A program made the translations under genes and the position numbers. The notes under the pieces were generated by a model. It was not told the DNA's origin, did no database searches, and worked only from the letters and a program-made list of their open reading frames with translations. A stretch of DNA of 64,000 bases, taken from assembly GCA_046051225.1 (NCBI GenBank), contig JBJOOR010000017.1:9131-73130 (forward strand), in the 5' to 3' direction. Below are positions 25,726 through 35,410 of the stretch, in pieces. Position 1 is the stretch's first letter; each line of letters begins with the position of its first letter. Source of the DNA: CAIODY01 sp046051225. GTDB lineage: Bacteria > Bacteroidota > Bacteroidia > Chitinophagales > CAIODY01.

Positions 25726-28221
25726 TTATGGTAAAAAAGTAATCTTTTTTTCTGCTTTATCATTGGCAGATAACACTTCAATTTTATCATAATCGCCCCT
25801 CTCCCATTTCGGAATCATATTATCATAATAAAAACTACCAGGGTTGCCACTTTGCCCACCAGGATAAATGCCATAGGCTTCGGTTTTTGGCGTTAACGAA
25901 ACCACCATACGCCATGATGGTCCATGAGTTGAGCTTACTGCATTAACCGAATTTTTTTCGCCATTGCCATTTACTTTTACACTAAAAGGTTCGATTTTTG
26001 CAAGGTTAGCAATGCTTGTAGCTCTGTAATCTGCCCATTTACTTTTGCCTTGTTTTTGAAGATTTTTAAATTGAAAATATGCCGTATCAAATGAAGTAAC
26101 CAGCAAATCTTTCAACGTTTCTTTTTTATTTTTTGTATTGATGTTATCCCAAAAAATAAAATTAGAATCATTCTTCATAATATCAATTACAACATCTCTG
26201 TTTGGTTTTTCTAATTTGAATTTATTCTTACTAAATTCATCATTGAAAACATCATCAACAAAGGCATCGTACCAGAGATTGTAAAATGTAGTATTTTCAT
26301 TTCGAGAGGTATTTTGTTTATTCCAACCTTTTATTTCCATTGCAAAATTTGCATCGTTGCATCTTTTCAAAAATAAATCAAAACCATCGAGTCCATCACA
26401 ATTTGGATGCACAAGTACTTTACCATTTCTAAAATCTTTATCAATTATTTCAGCAGAATAATTCGGAAAAAAAACGTAGCTCACTGCATCAATAAAATCC
26501 TCTACCCACAAATTATAATTATCATTTTGCAAAGCTTTCATGGATGAAACCGAAGCCATTGTATCTTTTTCTAACATCGAATTAATTCTTAAACTTCTGT
26601 ATTCATAATAATCGCCATAATAAAAATACGGATAAGCTTTATCGGTAGGTTGTTGATTGGCGCTGCTTACAAAGCCACGTTCGGGATTTAAAATATGTGG
26701 ATTTTGTTCATGCGGAATAAATGAATGCCAAAAATTTCGGCTATCATTTCCTTCTAAAATAAATTTCCCTTCCTCCTCTTTCAACACAGGAAATCTGCCT
26801 TGTTCCCAAATAGCAATGTCATTATTTTTTGCAGCAAATACAAAATTTTGCCCTGGTGATTGAAAATGACTGATGGCTTCATCATATTCATTAAAATTAT
26901 TGGCTCTATTTAAATTATAAATAGTAAGCATTTCGTTGCTTGGCAAATGGCTAATCCAAGCCACCGATAAATTTTCTATTTTACCATTTAATGTATTTCG
27001 TTTATCGTATTGAACAGGACCAAATGCAGTGTAATAAACCGTATCCAACACTTCGCCCTTACCACGAACTATTATTTTTTCAATTTTTTGTTCGGTTTTT
27101 TTCCATTGGTTATCACACCAATATTCTTGTTGCGATGCATCTTTAAATTTGATATGATAGAAATTTTTTACATCACGTTCGGCATTGGTCATACTCCAAG
27201 CACATGAATCATTAAAGCCAATAATTACGCCTGGAGCGCCTGGCAATGAAGCACCACAAACGCTTTTACCATTAATAGTCAATTGCACTTCGTACCAAAT
27301 TGAAGGCAGTGATAATCGTAAATGTGGGTCGCCACATAAAATTGGATAACCTGTTTTTGTACGGCTACCGCTTACTGCCCAATTGTTGCTACCCACTGTG
27401 TAATCTGGCTTTGGTGGCACATTTGCAAAGCCTTCTTGCTGCGTTTCATAATTTTTATAGGGTGTTGAATCGGGCTTAATAGCATCAAAATTATATTCTG
27501 TTCCTTTTGGGATGATAGGCGAAATATAATTTTGAAAATCGGGATACAACTCATCAAACAACGATTTATCAAACAATTTTTTTGCATTGGTGTATGCAAA
27601 ATCATTACAGTATCCACTTAAATCATCTGCCATTAATTTCAACAGCAATGCGGTTTTCAGCGTTGTCCAATGTTCAGGTTTGTAATCCAAAAGTTTATAT
27701 TCTAATGGTAATTTTTTACTATCTAAATTATCAATAAAAGCATTTACACCATTGGCATAATTTTCAATCATCTGCTTAGTATTTTCATTTTTCAATATTT
27801 CTTGCAATGATTTTTCGGCACCATAAACCATTCCTTTTCGGCGTTGTGTTTTATCAAATTCAAAACCTTTTTCGCCCACAATTTCACTTACTCTACCAGC
27901 CGCTGCATGGGTTTGCAATTCCATTTGCCACAATCTATCTTTTGCCGTTAAATAGCCTTGTATGTAGTATAAATCATGTTCGTTTTCGGCAATAATATGC
28001 GGCACATTATTTTTATCAAACAATACATTGGCTTTAGCTTTTAAGCCATTCAAATGTATTTCAGATGAAGCATTATCTTGCACAGATTCTGCATTTTGCC
28101 AACAACCCATAAATGGATTTAAAAACTTTGCAATTGGTGGCACTTCGCCCCAGCGATGATTCAATGCAAAACATAAAAATATAGTAATTGAAAAAGTAAG
28201 TATAAATTTAAACCAGCGCAT
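25726..28221 (-). CDS. Penicillin acylase family protein
   Basis: Ntn-hydrolase of 831 residues, made as a precursor that self-cleaves into two chains. The signal/anchor segment is FILTFSITIFLCFAL. The alpha part shows PHIIAENEHDLYYIQGYLTAKDRLWQMEL; the cleavage and nucleophile site is VGSNNWAVSG with Ser278 after Gly277. GDPHLRLSLPSIWYEV and GFNDSCAWSMTN follow as in the family. Substrates could be N-acyl-homoserine lactones, peptides or other amides; the sequence does not decide. Transcribed alone, with its own -7 box. Confidence 0.94.
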   Translation of the reverse strand: MRWFKFILTFSITIFLCFALNHRWGEVPPIAKFLNPFMGCWQNAESVQDNASSEIHLNGLKAKANVLFDKNNVPHIIAENEHDLYYIQGYLTAKDRLWQMELQTHAAAGRVSEIVGEKGFEFDKTQRRKGMVYGAEKSLQEILKNENTKQMIENYANGVNAFIDNLDSKKLPLEYKLLDYKPEHWTTLKTALLLKLMADDLSGYCNDFAYTNAKKLFDKSLFDELYPDFQNYISPIIPKGTEYNFDAIKPDSTPYKNYETQQEGFANVPPKPDYTVGSNNWAVSGSRTKTGYPILCGDPHLRLSLPSIWYEVQLTINGKSVCGASLPGAPGVIIGFNDSCAWSMTNAERDVKNFYHIKFKDASQQEYWCDNQWKKTEQKIEKIIVRGKGEVLDTVYYTAFGPVQYDKRNTLNGKIENLSVAWISHLPSNEMLTIYNLNRANNFNEYDEAISHFQSPGQNFVFAAKNNDIAIWEQGRFPVLKEEEGKFILEGNDSRNFWHSFIPHEQNPHILNPERGFVSSANQQPTDKAYPYFYYGDYYEYRSLRINSMLEKDTMASVSSMKALQNDNYNLWVEDFIDAVSYVFFPNYSAEIIDKDFRNGKVLVHPNCDGLDGFDLFLKRCNDANFAMEIKGWNKQNTSRNENTTFYNLWYDAFVDDVFNDEFSKNKFKLEKPNRDVVIDIMKNDSNFIFWDNINTKNKKETLKDLLVTSFDTAYFQFKNLQKQGKSKWADYRATSIANLAKIEPFSVKVNGNGEKNSVNAVSSTHGPSWRMVVSLTPKTEAYGIYPGGQSGNPGSFYYDNMIPKWERGDYDKIEVLSANDKAEKKITFLP

Positions 28222-28250
28222 AAAAATTTAATTATTGGTGATTGATTTTT

Positions 28251-28258
28251 CAAAGATA
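28251..28258 (-). promoter_or_regulatory. -7 box for the acylase gene
   Basis: TATCTTTG on the minus strand, about 30 bp before the ATG at 28221. Confidence 0.5.
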
Positions 28259-28376
28259 TAGAATTTGAAAAAGTAAATGGGTTGAATTAATCAACAGAAA
28301 ATAGTATTTAAACAATTTGTAAATATTGCCTAGTAATAAAAAAACTTTTTTAGTTTCGTTGCTTTCAAAATACATT

Positions 28377-29894
28377 ATGAATAATACATCTACACTTTCT
28401 GAAATTCAAAATTTCAAAGGCAAATACCCTAAACAACTTTGGTATTTATTTTTTAGCGAAATGTGGGAACGGTTCTGTTTCTACGGCATGAGAGGTATGC
28501 TTGTTATTTTTATGGTTGATAAATTGGTTGGTTTAAATATGCCAAAAGATGTAGCCAATTTGCAATACGGCGCTACACAAGCTTTTGTTTATGCATTTAC
28601 ATTTATAGGTGGTTTGTTTGCCGATAAAATTTTAGGCTTCAGAAAATCGCTTTTTTGGGGTGGCATTTTAATGATAATTGGTAGTTGTATTTTGGCTTTA
28701 AATCCGCATGAATATTTTTTCTTTGGTATAAGTTTTACCATTATTGGTACAGGATTTTTCAAACCTAATATTTCTACCATGGTTGGTCAATTGTATAAAG
28801 ATGGCGACCACCGAACCGATGCAGGTTTTTCATTATTTTATGCAGGCATAAATTTAGGCGCTTTGTTAGGCGGTTATTTATGTATATCCATTGCACAAGG
28901 CGATGTGTTGGGGCAAGTAATACCCGAAAATTTAAGATGGAATGTAGCCTTTGGAATGGCAGCTATTGTAATGACAATTAGTTTAATTACTTTCATTTTT
29001 ACACAACGTTCATTAGGCACAATTGGGCTATCGCCTATTGCAAATGAAAACACATCAAAAAAATGGTATGAATATGCAGTTTATGGCGGTTCATTATTAG
29101 TAATTCCTATCATTATGAAAATGGTTTCGGTAACGGAATACACTGATTATTTTATGTTTACCATTGGGCCATGCACATTAATTTATCTATTTTATGAAAT
29201 GAGAAATTTTACTAAAGTAGAACGTCAAAAGCTTTTAGCAGCCTTGGTATTCATTATTTTCTCTATTTTCTTTTGGGCATTTTTCGAGCAAAGTGGAGGC
29301 TCGTTAAGTTTATTTGCCGATAATAATCTTAGCAACAATGTGTTAGGAATGAAATTAAATCCAGCTGGCGTTAATAATTCAGCTAATTCATTTTTCGTAA
29401 TCATATTTGCAGCATTGTTAGGCATAATTTGGCTTTGGCTTCATAAAAGAAAAATGGAACCTAATTCAATTGTTAAATTCGGGTTAGGATTTTTGTTTTT
29501 AGCCGCAGGTTTTTTTACCTTTTATTATACCAAACATTTAGCTAATGAAAACGGTATTACATCATTAAATATATTTACACTGGGTTGGTTTATTATCACC
29601 TTTGGCGAATTAAGTTTATCGCCAATTGGTATGTCGGTAATGACTAAATTATCGCCACAAAAAACACAAGCCGTAATGATGGGGATGTGGTTTTTAGCAA
29701 GCGCTTACGGGCAATATTTTGCAGGCATTTTAGGAGCTAATATTGCTTCTGCATCTAAAGATTCAAGCAATTTGGCATCCTTAATAATTTATTGCGATGG
29801 TTACAAACAATTAGCAATTTATGCCGTTATATTGGGCATTGTAATGATTGCTATTTCGCCATTAGTTAAGAAGTGGATGCATGGTGTGAAGTAG
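28377..29894 (+). CDS. POT family proton-dependent oligopeptide transporter
   Basis: Inner-membrane MFS transporter for di- and tripeptides, 505 residues from the ATG at 28377; an upstream in-frame TTG is not used. The PTR2 signatures are visible: MWERFCFYGMRGMLVIFM in helix 1, GGLFADKILGFRK, GTGFFKPNISTMVGQLY and FSLFYAGINLGALLGGYL. The C-terminal half has LSPIGMSVMTKLSPQ. Twelve to fourteen transmembrane helices. Monocistronic. Confidence 0.95.
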   Translation: MNNTSTLSEIQNFKGKYPKQLWYLFFSEMWERFCFYGMRGMLVIFMVDKLVGLNMPKDVANLQYGATQAFVYAFTFIGGLFADKILGFRKSLFWGGILMIIGSCILALNPHEYFFFGISFTIIGTGFFKPNISTMVGQLYKDGDHRTDAGFSLFYAGINLGALLGGYLCISIAQGDVLGQVIPENLRWNVAFGMAAIVMTISLITFIFTQRSLGTIGLSPIANENTSKKWYEYAVYGGSLLVIPIIMKMVSVTEYTDYFMFTIGPCTLIYLFYEMRNFTKVERQKLLAALVFIIFSIFFWAFFEQSGGSLSLFADNNLSNNVLGMKLNPAGVNNSANSFFVIIFAALLGIIWLWLHKRKMEPNSIVKFGLGFLFLAAGFFTFYYTKHLANENGITSLNIFTLGWFIITFGELSLSPIGMSVMTKLSPQKTQAVMMGMWFLASAYGQYFAGILGANIASASKDSSNLASLIIYCDGYKQLAIYAVILGIVMIAISPLVKKWMHGVK

Positions 29895-29900
29895 GGAAAA

Positions 29901-29914
29901 AGTTATTAGTTATT
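29901..29914. repeat. Heptamer repeat (2 copies) after the POT gene
   Basis: AGTTATT twice, the reverse complement of the AATAACT unit upstream of parE. Confidence 0.55.
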
Positions 29915-29947
29915 CCGAATAGAAGAAAGTAAACACAAAAAATATAA

Positions 29948-31087
29948 ATGAAAAATGTAGTTCGAATTTTATTGCTAGTTGCAATATTCAATATTCAGTA
30001 TTCAGTATTCAATAATACGTTTGCCCAAACAGATAAAACTGCTGGAGAGATAGATGCAGCAAGCGCTCAAAAAAGTTTTGTGCATGGCAACGAGTTAATG
30101 CATAAAGAAAATTACAAAGGCGCAATTGAAGCTTATAATGATGCCGTTGATTTAGATAGCAGCAAAGCCAACTATCAATTTCAATTGGGCTTGGCTCATT
30201 ATTTTGCTAAAAATTATAAAACTACTATCACCGTTTTACAAACTTTATTAAAGAAATTTCCTGCTGATGAGCGCTATTATTCATTGCTTGGAAGTTGTTA
30301 TTCGGAAACAAGAAGCGATAAAAAAGCATACTCTATTTTAGAAGAAGGATTAAAAAAATATCCCAATAGTGGTGGTATATATAGTCAATTAGGTAAAATT
30401 GAATACGACCATGAAAATTTTAATCTTGCCATTCAACATTGGGAAAATGGTGTTCAATCCGACCCTATGTATCCATCTAATTATTACTATTTATCATTGG
30501 CTTATGGCAGCACAACCGAAAAAATGTGGGGCATTATTTATGGCGAAATATTTATCAATCTTGAAAGCAATACCGAACGAACTTACGAAATAATGAAACG
30601 TATTTACGATTTTTATCAGCAATCTATTTTTATAAAATCGCCTAAAAATAAATTTGCCTTATTTACTGATGAACTAACCCGATTAACTGATGTAGAAGCC
30701 CGTGATACCATGCTTTTGCATAAAAATTTTGCTATTGCATTTAATGATATTTCGCAACGAAGTTTAATTGTATTTAAAGATAAATTTAATACCGAAAAAT
30801 TAATTGAATTCAGAAAAAGAAGTATTGATTTATGGTATAATAAAAATCGACCGCTTGATTTTCCTAACCCATTATTTGATTACCAACGTGAAATAATTAG
30901 CGAAGGATATTTTGAATGCTACAATCACTGGCTGTTAAGCAAAGGCGACCCAAAAACATTTAACGATTGGATGGAATTAAACAAAAAAAAGTATGATGAA
31001 TTTATAAAATGGTTTTTAAAACATCCATTCGAGGTTTATCAAAAAAATTGTATCACTCGTAAAAAATATATTTTAGGCTTACAATAA
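29948..31087 (+). CDS. TPR protein with a repeat-interrupted signal peptide
   Basis: Exported tetratricopeptide protein of 379 residues. The signal peptide contains NIQYSVFNNTF, encoded by a heptamer array, before the likely cleavage site (TFAQ). TPR units span about residues 40-180 (GNELMHKENYKGAIEAYNDAV, YQFQLGLAHYFAKNYKTTI, YSLLGSCYSETRSDKKAY, GIYSQLGKIEYDHENFNL). The C-terminal 180 residues have no recognised fold. Function probably scaffolding in the envelope. Because the array unit is 7 bp, copy-number changes would shift the frame. Confidence 0.78.
   Translation: MKNVVRILLLVAIFNIQYSVFNNTFAQTDKTAGEIDAASAQKSFVHGNELMHKENYKGAIEAYNDAVDLDSSKANYQFQLGLAHYFAKNYKTTITVLQTLLKKFPADERYYSLLGSCYSETRSDKKAYSILEEGLKKYPNSGGIYSQLGKIEYDHENFNLAIQHWENGVQSDPMYPSNYYYLSLAYGSTTEKMWGIIYGEIFINLESNTERTYEIMKRIYDFYQQSIFIKSPKNKFALFTDELTRLTDVEARDTMLLHKNFAIAFNDISQRSLIVFKDKFNTEKLIEFRKRSIDLWYNKNRPLDFPNPLFDYQREIISEGYFECYNHWLLSKGDPKTFNDWMELNKKKYDEFIKWFLKHPFEVYQKNCITRKKYILGLQ
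29983..30017. repeat. Heptamer array inside a signal-peptide coding region
   Basis: Five units: AATATTC, AATATTC, AGTATTC, AGTATTC, AATAATA, covering codons 12-24 of the TPR gene. Confidence 0.9.
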
Positions 31088-31159
31088 TTTATCGAAAAGG
31101 TTTGCTGAAACCGAAACCAAATAAGGTTTCATCTGTTATCTTCGCATCATTAAATAATT

Positions 31160-33031
31160 ATGGCAAAAATTTCGATAAACGTAGCAAAAGGTAAGATTGA
31201 TACTCCTGCCGATCATGAAATAATTTTAGGAATTGATTTAGGAACTACTAACAGTTTAGTTGCATACATTGATGATTGTAATCGTCAGCCCGTTTGTTTA
31301 GCAAAAAATGGCAAGCACACTTTGATTCCATCCATCATTCATTTTGAAGAAAACGGAAACATTTTAGTAGGCGATGAAGCCAAAGCAAAAATTGTTGAAT
31401 CGCCTGAACGTACTGTGTTTTCCGTAAAAAGATTAATGGGGAAATCTTTTGGAGATGTAAAAGATTTTAAAAACTTTTTCAGTTATGAAGTGATTGATGA
31501 CAACACAGAAAGTTTGGTGAAAATAAAAATCGGCAATCAATTTTATTCGCCCATTGAATTATCAAGTTTGATTTTGAAAGAGTTGAAAGCCACAGCAGAA
31601 GCGGCTTTGAATAAAGTGGTTACAAAATGTGTCATCACCGTTCCTGCTTATTTTAATGACACACAACGCCAAGCAACTAAAGATGCTGGTAAGTTAGCAG
31701 GGTTGGATGTTTTAAGAATTGTCAACGAACCGACGGCTGCAAGCCTTGCCTATGGATTAGGTTTGAAGAAAGATGAAGAAAAGAAAATTGCTGTGTATGA
31801 TTTGGGCGGTGGCACATTTGATATTTCCATCTTGCATATTCAAAGCGGAATATTTGAAGTGTTGAGCACAAATGGCGATACATTTTTAGGTGGAGATGAT
31901 TTAGATAAAGCCATTGTAGATTATTGGTTAGAAAATGTGGATGGCTTGAAAGCTGCTTACAGCAGTAGTTCTAACACACAACAAGCCATTCGATTATTTG
32001 CCGAGCAATCGAAAAAAAGTTTGGCCTGTACCAATTCAACGCATCATCAACTCGATAATTTCAAACTGGATTTAACCATTGAAAAATTAGAAGAGTTGAT
32101 AAATCCTTTTGTGGAAAAAACTTTGCAATGCTGTGCAAAAGCATTGTCGGATGCAGGTTTGAAGAAAGAAGAAATTGAAGCAGTTATCATGGTTGGTGGT
32201 AGCACTCGTTCGCCTTTTGTAAAACAAAAAGTGAGTGAATTTTTCAATCAACCTGTGAATGATTCATTAAATCCAGATGAAGTGGTTGCCTTGGGAGCCG
32301 CTATCCAAGCCGATGTACTGGCTGGTAATCAAAAAGATATTTTGTTATTAGATATTACGCCGCTGTCATTGGGCATCGAAACAATGGGCGGATTGATGGA
32401 TGTAATTATTCCACGAAATTCAAAAATTCCAACTCGTGCTGGGCGAACATATACCACTTCAAAAGATGGACAATCACAAATAAAAATTTCTGTTTTTCAA
32501 GGCGAACGTGATTTAGTGAAAGATAATCGTAAGCTGTCAGAGTTTGTATTATCAGGCATTCCGGGTATGCCAGCAGGTTTTCCGAAAGTTGAAATTCAAT
32601 TCACAATAAATGCTGATGGAATTTTAATGGTAAAAGCAAAAGAGCTGCGAAGCGGCGTTGAACAAAGCATTGAAGTGAAACCTCAATATGGTTTAACAGA
32701 TGAGCAAGTAGAAAAAATGTTGATTGAATCTATCGAAAATGCAAAAGATGATATGGCTGTAAGAGGTTTGCAGGAAGCCAAAACTGAAGCCGAACAAATG
32801 ATTTTGGTAACAGAAAAATTCTTGCAAAAAAATGAATCGTTATTAACCAATGAAGAAATTTCTACCACAAAAAATTTATTGGTTGAATTGAAAAATTCTT
32901 TACAACAAACGGAAAGAAATATCATTCACGGGCGCATGGATGAACTCAATCAATTCACCCGTCCATTTGCTGAACGTGTGATGGATATTGCGATTGCAGA
33001 TGCGATGAAAGGGAAGAAGATACTTGAGTAA
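31160..33031 (+). CDS. hscA: Hsp70-type chaperone HscA
   Basis: DnaK-family chaperone of 623 residues for Fe-S cluster transfer. The N-terminal extension before GIDLGTTNSLVAY (24-36) and the total length, shorter than DnaK, indicate HscA. Other landmarks are VITVPAYFNDTQRQATKDAG, NEPTAASLAYG, DLGGGTFDISIL, and the substrate-binding domain beginning after LLLDITPLSLGIETMGG. No hscB, iscU or fdx is adjacent. Its last 25 codons occur a second time at 34210-34287, after an extra gene. Confidence 0.92.
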   Translation: MAKISINVAKGKIDTPADHEIILGIDLGTTNSLVAYIDDCNRQPVCLAKNGKHTLIPSIIHFEENGNILVGDEAKAKIVESPERTVFSVKRLMGKSFGDVKDFKNFFSYEVIDDNTESLVKIKIGNQFYSPIELSSLILKELKATAEAALNKVVTKCVITVPAYFNDTQRQATKDAGKLAGLDVLRIVNEPTAASLAYGLGLKKDEEKKIAVYDLGGGTFDISILHIQSGIFEVLSTNGDTFLGGDDLDKAIVDYWLENVDGLKAAYSSSSNTQQAIRLFAEQSKKSLACTNSTHHQLDNFKLDLTIEKLEELINPFVEKTLQCCAKALSDAGLKKEEIEAVIMVGGSTRSPFVKQKVSEFFNQPVNDSLNPDEVVALGAAIQADVLAGNQKDILLLDITPLSLGIETMGGLMDVIIPRNSKIPTRAGRTYTTSKDGQSQIKISVFQGERDLVKDNRKLSEFVLSGIPGMPAGFPKVEIQFTINADGILMVKAKELRSGVEQSIEVKPQYGLTDEQVEKMLIESIENAKDDMAVRGLQEAKTEAEQMILVTEKFLQKNESLLTNEEISTTKNLLVELKNSLQQTERNIIHGRMDELNQFTRPFAERVMDIAIADAMKGKKILE

Positions 33032-33118
33032 TTGGCTAATGTGCTGATGTGCTAATGAAGAAAAAGTTGCTTGTTACTTGTTGTTGGTTTTGAGTAAATG
33101 CAAATCATAATCGAGGCT

Positions 33119-33180
33119 TCATTCAGCAGGAAACTATTTTGAAGTGTGTACAAAAGTTGAAATAGATTCCTCCTGAATGA
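33119..33180. repeat. Long imperfect hairpin downstream of hscA
   Basis: Arms 33119-33139 and 33160-33180 pair over 21 bp with two mismatches, around a 20-bp loop. There is no T run after it, so it is not a standard terminator. It may be a miniature or REP-like palindrome and lies between hscA and the extra T9SS gene. Confidence 0.7.
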
Positions 33181-33236
33181 CCAATACAAAACTTTAATTT
33201 TAATTCCCTATTTTTATTGCACCAAAAATTCATTTG

Positions 33237-34208
33237 ATGCAAAAAGCATTTTTACTCTTTGTTGTTTTTTCGGTTTCATTTTGTTTGAAATCGGTGGGGC
33301 AAAGCAATATCATCAATATCACTTTCGATGACAACTCTTACAAGAAATATGTGGTGATTGATACCACTTCATCATTTCGTTGGCAAGTATGCAAAACCAA
33401 TAAAGCTGGCTTTGGTAGCGGCACTTCAACAAAAGTAATTGTAACAGATTCATCAAAATCTTATCCTAAAAATGATACGATGAGATTTATTGTGAAGTTT
33501 GATTCATTAATGTATTTAAATGGAAGTTTAGTGCAAGGAGTTATCGAGCATATGTATTTCAATTTTGCTTTTAGGATGAACACAGATTCCTCAAAAGATT
33601 TTTGCCAATTAGATTTCAGTTATGACAATGGTAATAGTTGGTTCTTAGCAAATCAATACTCATGCGTATCAAGCTTCAGTTTTAATAATAATTGGTCTGA
33701 TAGCGCCTTGATTTCTGGGAAATTAATCAATTGGAATATTGCTTCGTTTTTTTTAAACCCATGTGGCTGCTTCCCAGCTAGAATAAAATCTGGAAGCTGG
33801 CCTCAGATTTATGCTACCCAAAATTCTATTTGGTTTCGGTTCTCTTTACTCACTGATTCTACATATGATAGTTTACCAGGTTGTGAAATTGATAGCATTT
33901 CATTTCAAAGAATTTGGTGGCAATATTGTCCAACAGGTATTGAAAATATTTCTTCTCAAATCCCCATCACCATTTTCCCCAATCCATCTTCTTCTAATTT
34001 TAATTTAACAACCGATGAAACTATTGCTGCAAAAGGATTTGGTGTAAGTATTACAAACTTATTAGGTGAAAATATTTTTTCGAAAAATGACATTCATCAA
34101 GCCAATTTCAAAATAGACACACAACAATTCCCTGCTGGAATTTATTTCTTAAAATCACATTGCAGTGGTTATGCCGATGCGAATGAAAAGTTGGTGGTAG
34201 AAAAATAA
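33237..34208 (+). CDS. T9SS type A sorting domain protein
   Basis: A 323-residue exported protein, signal peptide FLLFVVFSVSFCLKSVGQS, started at the ATG at 33237 (a TTG directly precedes it). The middle is a beta-rich domain of unknown type with FRMNTDSSKDFCQLDFSYDNGNSW. The C-terminus is a type A sorting domain (IFPNPSSSNFNL, FPAGIYFLKSH). The gene sits between hscA and a second copy of the hscA 3' end, so it appears to be a later addition to this locus. Confidence 0.8.
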   Translation: MQKAFLLFVVFSVSFCLKSVGQSNIINITFDDNSYKKYVVIDTTSSFRWQVCKTNKAGFGSGTSTKVIVTDSSKSYPKNDTMRFIVKFDSLMYLNGSLVQGVIEHMYFNFAFRMNTDSSKDFCQLDFSYDNGNSWFLANQYSCVSSFSFNNNWSDSALISGKLINWNIASFFLNPCGCFPARIKSGSWPQIYATQNSIWFRFSLLTDSTYDSLPGCEIDSISFQRIWWQYCPTGIENISSQIPITIFPNPSSSNFNLTTDETIAAKGFGVSITNLLGENIFSKNDIHQANFKIDTQQFPAGIYFLKSHCSGYADANEKLVVEK

Positions 34209-34209
34209 T

Positions 34210-34287
34210 TTCACTCGACCATTTGCTGAACGTGCGATGGATATTGCGATTGCGGATGCGATGAAAGGGAAAAAGATTTTGGAATAA
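34210..34287 (+). pseudogene. Second copy of the hscA 3' end
   Basis: Twenty-five codons plus stop encode FTRPFAERAMDIAIADAMKG and then KKILE, identical to the hscA C-terminus except one Val-to-Ala. At DNA level 9 of 78 bases differ, and 8 of the 9 are synonymous. Similarity continues weakly past the stop. The pattern says this copy diverged inside a working gene, for example in a related strain, before it came here. Confidence 0.8.
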
Positions 34288-34797
34288 TTAGCCAATTTGA
34301 TGATATGCTGATTCGATGTTTACACCTTTTACTAAAGTTTGATACACCACACAATATCTTTCGGTAAGTTTTGCAAGCGATTGCATTTGTTCGTCTGTTG
34401 CATCTGCTTTAAGAAGAAAAGAAAGACGAATAGCCGTAAACCCTACAGGCACTTCTTTCGATACACCCAATGTGCCTCTAAAATCTAAATCGCCTTCGGC
34501 TGTTATACTACCTTCTTTTATTTCAATACCGATAGCTGTTGCTACGGCTTGCAGTGTAACACCTGCACAAGCCACTAAAGCCTCCAACAACATATCGCCA
34601 CTACAAGCCAACAAGCCTGTGCCTCCTGTAGCACTGTGTAAGCCAGCTTCTACTATGGCTTTGCCCGTATCAATTTTGCATGATATACCTTCGCCAACTT
34701 TTCCGTTTGCTTTTAATGTGATAATGGCTGCATTAGGTTGATGACGGTATTTTTCTTTTAGCGGTGCTTGTAAAGTTTTTAATTCTTCTGCATTCAT
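34288..34797 (-). CDS. OsmC family protein
   Basis: A 169-residue protein of the OsmC/Ohr fold, which reduces organic hydroperoxides using two cysteines. The candidate pair is in LLACSGDML (about Cys65) and ALVACAGVT (about Cys77), close together as in YhfA-type members. The central helix LLEALVACAGVTLQAVATAIGI is typical. It ends 1 bp after the hscA remnant on the opposite strand. Confidence 0.92.
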   Translation of the reverse strand: MNAEELKTLQAPLKEKYRHQPNAAIITLKANGKVGEGISCKIDTGKAIVEAGLHSATGGTGLLACSGDMLLEALVACAGVTLQAVATAIGIEIKEGSITAEGDLDFRGTLGVSKEVPVGFTAIRLSFLLKADATDEQMQSLAKLTERYCVVYQTLVKGVNIESAYHQIG

Positions 34798-34957
34798 ATT
34801 GATTTCTTGCGCCTACTCTTTATTCGGATTTTCAGCTTTGCTCCGTTGTTGTTTTTATTGTTCAAACGAGTTTATCACTCTTTGTTTTTATTTGACGATT
34901 TAATTCCGATTATTCGGAACGTCTATTACCTATGCCGAGTACAAACTCAACAGAAAA

Positions 34958-35086
34958 TCATGGACGATTGGCTACATAGATAACAAAAACTGATATTATT
35001 TTTTTCATTTTTTTACTTCTTTTTTGCTGTGCAAATAAAGCCGTAGCAAAAAGCAAAAAAAGAAAAGATAGAAATGTGTTTTTCAT
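34958..35086 (-). pseudogene. Remnant of an outer-membrane protein gene (module copy 3)
   Basis: The ATG at 35086 gives MKNTFLSFLFLLFATALFAQQK, the same signal peptide as the gene at 35411-36121, then 20 unrelated residues and a stop. The DNA over the signal peptide and upstream is nearly identical to the other copies, so the mature part has been lost. The 160 bp between this and the OsmC start holds only a small palindrome near 34903-34918. Confidence 0.7.
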
Positions 35087-35399
35087 GATGTTTGGTTTTT
35101 TAAATAAATGATTTGGGTATTACTAATAAAATCATCTCTTCTATCCATTATTCTTTTAGAATAAATCAAAAAATCGTTTAAATATTTTGTATCATTAGTA
35201 GCTTCAAACATATTGATGTAGGATTGTAAAAACTTAGTACCAATAGAATGAATAAAAAAAACACATTGCTTCTAAATGAAGCTCCCTGCCCTCCATAACT
35301 TTGTAACTCTATTGAATCAAATTTATTGCGATACGTTTGTGAAAAAGCAGTTGAGCAAACTATACCCAATAAAAATATTGCTATTAAAATTTGTTTCAT
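35083..35399 (-). pseudogene. Frameshifted small exported protein gene (module copy 3)
   Basis: The first frame gives signal peptide MKQILIAIFLLGIVCSTAFS and about 30 more residues. After an 8-A tract (35254-35261) the homologous sequence continues in another frame: SYINMFEATNDTKYLNDFLI, then YSKRIMDRRDDF, matching the intact 92-residue protein at 36155-36433. The stop overlaps the ATG of the following remnant. Confidence 0.75.
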
Positions 35400-35410
35400 A
35401 ATTGTAGTTT

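Noticed and set aside
33160..33180. Rho-independent terminator after hscA
   Set aside because: The hairpin has no T run after either arm.
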